The translations under genes were made by a program, and so were the position numbers. This document shows, piece after piece, positions 40,214 through 40,238 of a DNA stretch of 40,238 nt. Under the pieces are notes generated by a model. The model was not told the DNA's origin. It saw nothing but the letters and a program-made list of their open reading frames with translations, and made no database searches. The stretch is from Variovorax sp. KBW07. Its GTDB lineage: Bacteria; Pseudomonadota; Gammaproteobacteria; Burkholderiales; Burkholderiaceae_C. Location of the stretch: positions 1-40,238 of the forward strand of contig NZ_QAJK01000048.1 in NCBI RefSeq assembly GCF_003852515.1, in the 5' to 3' direction. Numbering within the stretch: the stretch's first letter is position 1; the number at the start of each line of letters is the position of its first letter.

Positions 40214-40238
40214 CGTGGGCTCGGCTGATATCGCTGCA

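Noticed and set aside
40081-40238. tRNA or small RNA gene at the right edge
   Set aside because: A promoter is visible, but the 25 bases after it show no cloverleaf or other RNA structure before the window ends.
1-40238. Prophage, integrase, transposase or insertion sequence
   Set aside because: No product in the window resembles a phage, integrase or transposase protein, and no terminal inverted repeats with target duplications were seen.

Overview
The window is GC-rich DNA from a betaproteobacterium. It is most probably a member of the Comamonadaceae close to Variovorax. The pointers are a DUF3567 protein, DUF3108 and DUF2783 proteins, a Bug-type tripartite-tricarboxylate binding protein, and two short intergenic repeats that I recall from Comamonadaceae genomes. 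The genus is an inference; no rRNA or tRNA gene is visible. Coding density is high, and the only gene-free stretch above 300 bases is 11367-11688.

Left block (64-7086). An acyl-CoA metabolism locus is split by a divergent regulatory region. Leftward lie a TetR-type regulator and a branched-chain-amino-acid-type ABC binding protein. Rightward lie an AMP-forming acyl-CoA ligase and, 10 bases later, a 1104-residue single-chain biotin carboxylase/BCCP/carboxyltransferase. Together they suggest capture, CoA activation and carboxylation of an organic acid, with a 12-bp palindrome at the tetR start as candidate operator. A secreted SGNH hydrolase, a small WxxGxW-repeat protein, purU and a beta-alanine:pyruvate-type aminotransferase follow.

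Central block (11586-19132). This is the most unusual part. Three genes on one strand encode a small secreted Asn/Gly/Ser-rich protein, a CsgG/HfaB-type outer-membrane lipoprotein with a degenerate OmpA-like C-terminal domain, and a 1779-residue secreted repeat protein with no visible cysteine. The layout resembles the Caulobacter holdfast-anchor genes hfaA-hfaB-hfaD and, more distantly, curli. No csgE, csgF or holdfast polysaccharide gene is present. I read it as a curli/Hfa-like export system for a surface fibre or adhesin, with the giant protein as the main substrate. Part of the giant protein has duplicated as a block of about 305 residues.

Right-centre (19163-31183). A ChaN-like lipoprotein diverges from an AbrB-family membrane protein. 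DUF3567, DUF3108, fumarylacetoacetate-hydrolase-family and LoiP-like M48 protease genes follow. Next is a catabolic unit with a LuxR-type regulator divergent from an FAD monooxygenase, a DUF2783 protein and a Bug binding protein. A leftward group (VOC protein, MarC protein, MORN/YwqK-repeat protein) completes this part.

Right block (31236-40238). A TraB/GumN-family protein with a histone-H1-like basic tail precedes a probable copper-acquisition set: a DUF2946 protein, a TonB-dependent receptor, and a YcnI-PCuAC fusion chaperone. The window ends with a ClsC-like phospholipase D lipoprotein, the ABC-F ATPase Uup, and a good sigma70-type promoter reading out of the right edge.
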